Origin: Gammaproteobacteria bacterium | GTDB taxonomy: Bacteria > Pseudomonadota > Gammaproteobacteria > Xanthomonadales > Rhodanobacteraceae | Length of the DNA: 21,958 nt | Direction: 5' to 3' | Assembly (NCBI GenBank): GCA_005877675.1 | Contig: VBNZ01000185.1 | Span: 3,096-25,053 of the forward strand | Made by a program: the position numbers and the translations under genes | The notes under the pieces: generated by a model | What the model was told of the DNA's origin: nothing | The model's database searches: none | Seen by the model: only the letters and a program-made list of their open reading frames with translations | Shown: in pieces, positions 18,536 through 21,958 of the stretch | How positions within the stretch are numbered: the first letter of the stretch is position 1 | Layout of the letters: the number at the start of each line of letters is the position of its first letter

Positions 18536-19603
18536 CTAGCGCAGGCTCATGATATCGATCACGAAGCGATATCGCACATCGCTTTTGAGCATGCGCTCCC
18601 ACGCTGTATTAACCTGCTCGATACGGATCACTTCGACATCGGCCGCGATGCCGTGCGCAGCGCAGAAATCGAGCATCTCCTGCGTCTCGCGGATACCGCC
18701 GATGCCCGAACCGGCAAGGCGCCGCCGATTGCGGATCAGCGCGCCGGCAGCGACCGGCGTCGGATCGGTCGGGATGCCGACCACGACCATCGTGCCGTTG
18801 CGCCGGAGCAAGCTGAGATAGGCATTGTAATCGTGCGGCGCTGAGATCGTGTCGAGGATGAAATCGAACCGATTGGCATTGCCTTTGAGTGCGCCGCCTT
18901 CGCTGGTTGCGACGAAATCGTGCGCACCGAGTCGCAGGGCATCCTCGCGCTTGTTCGCGGAGTGACTCAGCACGGTGACCTTCGCGCCGAACGCGCGCGC
19001 AAACTTCACGCCCATATGTCCGAGTCCGCCGAGGCCGACGATCGCCACTTCGTCGCCCGCTTTGACGTTCCAATGGCGCAGCGGCGAGTACGTTGTGACG
19101 CCCGCGCATAGCAGCGGCGCCACGCGTTCGAGCGGCAGACCGGCTGGAATGCGCAGCACGTAATTTTCGTCGACCGTGATGCGCGTCGAATAGCCGCCGT
19201 AGGTCGGGCGCAAGCGGTCGAGTTTGATGTGATCGGCTTCGCGCTCGTAGCTGTTGTAGGTCTCGCTCATGCCGTATTCGCAGTACTGCTCATCACCTGC
19301 GTGACAGGCCGGACAGGTACGGCAGGAGTCGACGAATACACCGACACCGACGACATCGCCCGTTTTCCATTTTTCCACTTTTTCGCCGACGCGCGCGATC
19401 GTGCCGACGATTTCGTGTCCCGGCACCATCGGGAAGATCGAACCCTTCCATTCGCCGCGTGCCTGGTGGATGTCTGAGTGGCACACGCCGCACCAGGCGA
19501 TATCGATCAGCACCTCGTGCGGGCCGGGCTCGCGGCGGTCGAGCGACCAGGGGGCGAGCGGGCTCGTGGCGCTGGCGGCGGCATAGGCTGGCGTGGGAAG
19601 CAT
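18536..19603 (-). CDS. Zinc-dependent NAD(P) alcohol dehydrogenase (YahK/CAD-like)
   Basis: This is a 355-aa medium-chain dehydrogenase that would reduce aldehydes with NADPH, like YahK and cinnamyl alcohol dehydrogenases. Catalytic zinc ligands are Cys38 (WCGVCHSD), His63 (VPGHE) and Cys166 (LLCAGVTTYSP). The structural zinc is held by Cys94, Cys97, Cys100 and Cys108 (CRTCPACHAGDEQYC). The Rossmann motif GLGGLG is at 190-195. Later GIPTDP, GSGIGGIRETQEMLDF and YRFVIDI are typical of the group. ATG 19603 is supported by GAGG about 7 bases upstream. The frame is intact, unlike most other minus-strand genes here. The gene upstream on the same strand is a secreted protein of unknown role. Confidence 0.94.
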   Translation of the reverse strand: MLPTPAYAAASATSPLAPWSLDRREPGPHEVLIDIAWCGVCHSDIHQARGEWKGSIFPMVPGHEIVGTIARVGEKVEKWKTGDVVGVGVFVDSCRTCPACHAGDEQYCEYGMSETYNSYEREADHIKLDRLRPTYGGYSTRITVDENYVLRIPAGLPLERVAPLLCAGVTTYSPLRHWNVKAGDEVAIVGLGGLGHMGVKFARAFGAKVTVLSHSANKREDALRLGAHDFVATSEGGALKGNANRFDFILDTISAPHDYNAYLSLLRRNGTMVVVGIPTDPTPVAAGALIRNRRRLAGSGIGGIRETQEMLDFCAAHGIAADVEVIRIEQVNTAWERMLKSDVRYRFVIDIMSLR

Positions 19604-19672
19604 GCTGACCTCGGATATGCGAATGGAATCGTGAGTCTTGCGCGCGCCGCCGTGCGATTCAAGCTGTCGGCG

Positions 19673-20313
19673 TCAAACGTCCGGGCCGACTTCCTTCGGC
19701 AGCGCGCTCAATTCCACTTGCACGGCATTCAATGCCGGATCGTAGGGCAAGTGGATTGCGCCCTTGGCGTCGGTCCAATAGCGCTTGTCGCCCTCAGGCG
19801 CGTGCACGATGAGCGTTTGCGTGGCCCCCGGCTCGAAATCGATTTCGAGCCCCTTGGCTTTGGGGCCGAGCATGCGCGCGAGTACGCCCTGGCTTGCAAT
19901 CACCTGCTGAAAGGCCGGCACGCTCGCGGTGAGCTCGGCATACGTCAGGTGGGTTTTCTTCGGCACCCGACCGGTCATGCTCACGCTCGCCTGAAATTTC
20001 ATCGACGTGTTCTTGGGTACGCTTGCGCCGTGTGCGGCCCAAGCTGCGTTGGCTGGGAGCTCGAAGCAATGATGCGCATCCAGGGGCAGCGGCGTGCGGG
20101 CTGCGCCATCGCGCACCTCGATGGCGAGATCGGGCTCTTGCTGGCGGGCTTCAGGCACATCGCGATGCGCAAGGCATCGCCGGAGTCAGCGGCCTTGGCC
20201 GGGCCAAGTTCTTTGTAGTAGTCGGCATAAGGTCGGTCTGTGCCAGGCTCGTCGGCGTGAACGAGGGCGGTGATGCAAAGGCCGAGGGTGGCGACGAGGT
20301 GACTGCAACGCAT
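19673..20313 (-). pseudogene. Secreted hypothetical protein, one-base frameshift
   Basis: I do not recognise the family. ATG 20313 has GAGGA upstream at 5-nt spacing and encodes a signal peptide (MRCSHLVATLGLCITALVHA, cut before DEPG). The mature part starts with a charged segment (RPYADYYKELGPAKAADSGD) and LRIAMCLKPAS, then loses frame. A second frame continues EPDLAIEVRDGAARTPLPL and ends in a beta-rich region (GATQTLIVHAPEGDKRYW). One base is missing at about 20138-20140, probably an A from AAA on the coding strand. Adding it gives 213 residues in one frame. Both pieces look protein-like and join sensibly, so a single gene is likely. It lies upstream of the dehydrogenase gene on the same strand, 69 bp away. 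Confidence 0.72.
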
Positions 20314-20420
20314 GCATGTCCTCAAATGAAGGGTGGCAGCGCAAGCTAGCCGATAGCCCCTCCTTCTGGATGAGCGCCGGCTAAATCGCGCAAGCCGCTG
20401 ATCCGCAACACATTGACGGT

Positions 20421-20449
20421 TTGACGTACGGCGGCAAGGCCGCTACAAT
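20421..20449 (+). promoter_or_regulatory. Strong sigma-70 promoter for rplU-rpmA
   Basis: TTGACG (20421-20426) and TACAAT (20444-20449) are separated by 17 bp, close to consensus at ideal spacing. RNA would begin near 20456. That gives a leader of about 55 nt to the rplU ATG, with a GC hairpin at its start. Confidence 0.88.
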
Positions 20450-20454
20450 GCCCG

Positions 20455-20475
20455 GCTGCCCGAACTCTGGGCGGC
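20455..20475 (+). promoter_or_regulatory. 5'-leader hairpin of rplU
   Basis: GCTGCCC (20455-20461) pairs with GGGCGGC (20469-20475), including one G-U pair, around a 7-nt loop. It lies at the very 5' end of the predicted transcript. It may protect the message or take part in L21 autoregulation; the role is inference. Confidence 0.45.
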
Positions 20476-20509
20476 TTAAGAATAACTACAGAACCAAGAG
20501 GTAAAACCA

Positions 20510-20821
20510 ATGTACGCAGTTATCGTTACTGGCGGTAAGCAATACCGCGTGGCGCAGGGCGAGACCCTTCGCGTCGAAAAAATCGAGGCCGATGTCGGCG
20601 CCGCGGTCAGCTTTGACCAGGTGCTGCTGGTCGGTTCGGGCGACGGCATCAGTGTCGGCGCGCCGCTGGTCAAAGGCGCGACGGTCGCGGCCAAGGTCGT
20701 CAAGCACGGCCGCGAGGACAAGATCCGCATCATCAAGTTCCGTCGCCGCAAGAAGCAGATGGGCCACCGTCAGCACTACACCGAGATCGAAATCACCTCG
20801 ATCGCGGGCGCGAAGGAGTAA
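20510..20821 (+). CDS. rplU: 50S ribosomal protein L21
   Basis: This 103-aa protein of the large subunit binds 23S rRNA near L20. It is full length: MYAVIVTGGKQYRVAQGETL at the start, then KIEADVGAAVSFDQVLLVG. The basic C-terminal KIRIIKFRRRKKQMGHRQHY is followed by TEIEITSI. ATG 20510 has AAGAGG at 20496-20501. A near-consensus promoter lies 60 bases upstream. It is cotranscribed with rpmA, whose ribosome site overlaps the end of this gene. Confidence 0.98.
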   Translation: MYAVIVTGGKQYRVAQGETLRVEKIEADVGAAVSFDQVLLVGSGDGISVGAPLVKGATVAAKVVKHGREDKIRIIKFRRRKKQMGHRQHYTEIEITSIAGAKE

Positions 20822-20827
20822 TCAGTC

Positions 20828-21085
20828 ATGGCACATAAAAAGGCAGGCGGCAGTACCCGTAACGGCCGCGATTCGAATCCGAAATACCTCGGCGTCAAGA
20901 TCTACGGCGGCGAAGCCGTCAACGCCGGCAACATCATCGTGCGTCAGCGCGGCACCCAGTTCCATCCGGGCGCCGGCGTCGGCCTCGGCCGCGACCACAC
21001 CCTCTTTGCGCTGGTCGACGGTAAGGTCGAGTTCGGCGTGAAGGGCCCGGCCAGTCGCCGCACCGTGAGCGTCGTCAAGGCGTAA
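20828..21085 (+). CDS. rpmA: 50S ribosomal protein L27
   Basis: This 85-aa ribosomal protein has an N-terminal tail that reaches the peptidyl-transferase centre. It starts MAHKKAGGSTRNGRDSNPKY, the conserved tail after Met removal, and keeps the LGVKIYGGE, GNIIVRQRGTQFHPG and GLGRDHTLFAL blocks. No N-terminal extension needing protease removal, as found in Firmicutes, is present. AAGGAG (20813-20818) overlaps the rplU end and fixes the start at 20828. A strong terminator follows. Confidence 0.98.
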   Translation: MAHKKAGGSTRNGRDSNPKYLGVKIYGGEAVNAGNIIVRQRGTQFHPGAGVGLGRDHTLFALVDGKVEFGVKGPASRRTVSVVKA

Positions 21086-21110
21086 CGCTGCAAGTCAGCG
21101 TTTCGACAGG

Positions 21111-21138
21111 GCCCCGCCTCGCGCGGGGCTTTGTTTTT
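21111..21138 (+). terminator. Rho-independent terminator after rpmA
   Basis: GCCCCGC (21111-21117) pairs perfectly with GCGGGGC (21123-21129) around a 5-nt loop, followed by TTTGTTTTT (21130-21138). It lies 25 bases after the rpmA stop and should separate rplU-rpmA from obgE. Confidence 0.93.
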
Positions 21139-21154
21139 GTGCAGCATCGCTCTC

Positions 21155-21247
21155 GTCATTCCGGCGAAAGCCGGAATCCAGTGTCTTTAGCTCTTGCTCC
21201 GATATTAGAAGCAAAGTCGCTGGATTCCCGCTTTCGCGGAGAATGAC
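21155..21247. repeat. Dispersed palindromic element, copy 4, upstream of obgE
   Basis: A 93-bp palindrome begins GTCATTCCGGCGAAAG and ends GCGGAGAATGAC. Its left arm is ATTCCGGCGAAAGCCGGAAT. CCAGTGTCTTT mirrors AAAGTCGCTGG, extending the inverted ends to about 35 bp. It follows the rpmA terminator, and its right end abuts the probable obgE -10. Confidence 0.85.
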
Positions 21248-21259
21248 CGCGTTTATACT
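21232..21259 (+). promoter_or_regulatory. Probable obgE promoter overlapping the palindrome's end
   Basis: TATACT at 21254-21259 is a good -10. The -35 position (TTTCGC, 21232-21237, 16-bp spacing) falls inside the right arm of the palindromic element and is weak. Since the rpmA terminator lies upstream, obgE needs a promoter about here. Confidence 0.5.
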
Positions 21260-21263
21260 TTGG

Positions 21264-21314
21264 CAGCCCTCAGCTTCCTCAGCCCTTAGCCCCTCCCTCA
21301 GCCCTCAGCCCTTG
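21264..21314 (+). repeat. Imperfect TCAGCCC heptamer array in the obgE leader
   Basis: The 51 bases before the obgE start are a pyrimidine-rich array of units related to TCAGCCC. The clearest pair is CTCAGCCCTCAGCCC near 21297-21311. No purine-rich ribosome site is present between it and ATG 21317. Confidence 0.65.
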
Positions 21315-21316
21315 CT

Positions 21317-21958
21317 ATGAAATTCGTCGACGAAGCCGAAATCACCGTGCATGCCGGAAACGGCGGCAACGGTTGCGTCAGTTTCCGGCGCGAGAAATTC
21401 ATTCCGTTCGGCGGTCCCGACGGTGGCAACGGCGGCGCGGGCGGCAGCGTATGGCTGATTGCCGACGAGGGGCTCAATACCCTGGTCGACTTCCGCCACG
21501 AGCGCACATTCCGCGCGCAGCGCGGACAGAATGGCATGGGCCGGCAGATGGCCGGCAAGGCGGGCGAGGATTTCACGATCCGCGTACCGGTAGGCACCGC
21601 GGTAATCAACGTCGATACCGATGAGCTGATCGGCGACCTGACCGAACACGGCCAGCGCCTCAAGGTCGCCGAAGGCGGTCACGGCGGCGCAGGCAACGTC
21701 AATTTCAAGAGTTCCGTCAACCGCGCGCCGCGCAAGGCGACGCCAGGCACCGAGGGCGAAGTGCGCGAGCTGCGCCTGGAATTGAAAGTACTGGCCGATG
21801 TCGGCCTACTCGGGTTTCCGAACGCGGGAAAATCCACGTTTATCCGCGCCGTGTCGGCGGCCACGCCGCGCGTGGCGGACTACCCGTTCACGACCTTGCA
21901 GCCGCACCTCGGCGTCGTACGCATCGGCACCGATCAGAGTTTCGTGATTGCCGATATT
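21317..21958 (+). CDS. obgE: GTPase ObgE/CgtA, 3'-truncated by window edge
   Basis: This is an essential GTPase that monitors 50S ribosome assembly and the stringent response. The first 214 codons are present. The glycine-rich Obg fold (residues 1-158) starts MKFVDEAEITVHAGNGGNGC. It contains VSFRREKFIPFGGPDGGNGG, RGQNGMG and FKSSVNRAPRKATPGTEGE. The G domain begins with G1 GFPNAGKST and the switch region DYPFTTLQPHLGVVR, and the window ends at FVIADI, just before the G3 PG. The frame is open to the last base. It is next to rplU-rpmA, the conserved order in most bacteria, but separated here by a terminator and a palindromic element. ATG 21317 has no Shine-Dalgarno sequence; a TCAGCCC repeat array occupies that position. 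Confidence 0.97.
   Translation, partial: MKFVDEAEITVHAGNGGNGCVSFRREKFIPFGGPDGGNGGAGGSVWLIADEGLNTLVDFRHERTFRAQRGQNGMGRQMAGKAGEDFTIRVPVGTAVINVDTDELIGDLTEHGQRLKVAEGGHGGAGNVNFKSSVNRAPRKATPGTEGEVRELRLELKVLADVGLLGFPNAGKSTFIRAVSAATPRVADYPFTTLQPHLGVVRIGTDQSFVIADI

Overview
The window is ordinary high-GC (roughly 65%) bacterial chromosome. It looks like a gammaproteobacterium of the Xanthomonadales/Rhodanobacteraceae kind. This placement is inference, resting on gene content, E. coli-like lengths for GcvP, UvrA and SseA, and dRS3-like palindromes between genes; no rRNA or other phylogenetic marker is present. Both ends cut genes: mutL lacks its 5' part on the left, and obgE lacks its 3' part on the right. 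I see no prophage, insertion sequence, CRISPR array, tRNA or rRNA, and no clear new multi-gene system.

Layout. 1-2658: mutL (endonuclease-type), a secreted DUF1684 protein and a small low-GC ORF. 2660-3420 (-): an enoyl-CoA hydratase broken by a short deletion. 3641-6154 (+): a periplasmic FKBP-type prolyl isomerase with its own terminator, then a tightly overlapping trio (DUF1289 protein, CoA-type Nudix hydrolase, 3-mercaptopyruvate sulfurtransferase). 6187-8488 (-): an ECI1-like enoyl-CoA isomerase and a frameshifted MocR-type regulator. 8567-9769 (+): a Nu-class glutathione S-transferase and a PCu(A)C copper chaperone. 9796-12933 (-): a hotdog thioesterase and uvrA, both damaged. 13243-16885 (+): a small membrane protein, then a tandem glycine riboswitch and gcvP. 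16941-18323 (+): sdaA. 18536-20313 (-): a zinc alcohol dehydrogenase and a frameshifted secreted protein. 20421-21958 (+): a strong promoter, rplU, rpmA, a terminator, and obgE.

How the genes fit together. The clearest circuit is the glycine riboswitch ahead of gcvP and sdaA: high glycine should turn on glycine decarboxylation, and serine made from the resulting one-carbon units can be deaminated to pyruvate by SdaA. A roughly 90-bp dispersed palindrome sits between the riboswitch and the gcvP start. The rplU-rpmA-obgE block is a classic ribosome-assembly neighbourhood.

The most unusual feature is a cluster of disruptions, every one in a minus-strand gene: an apparent 22-nt deletion (enoyl-CoA hydratase), single-base deletions (MocR regulator, secreted protein), an in-frame loss of about 63 nt and a frameshifting loss of about 38 nt in uvrA, and one base change that removes both the uvrA stop codon and the thioesterase start codon. 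Either the sequence contains assembly or consensus errors, or this lineage is losing genes including nucleotide excision repair. Read mapping would decide. The second notable feature is a pair of inverted REP-like palindromes inserted in frame in the MutL linker. The third is a family of four intergenic palindromes of about 90-100 bp with long terminal inverted repeats.
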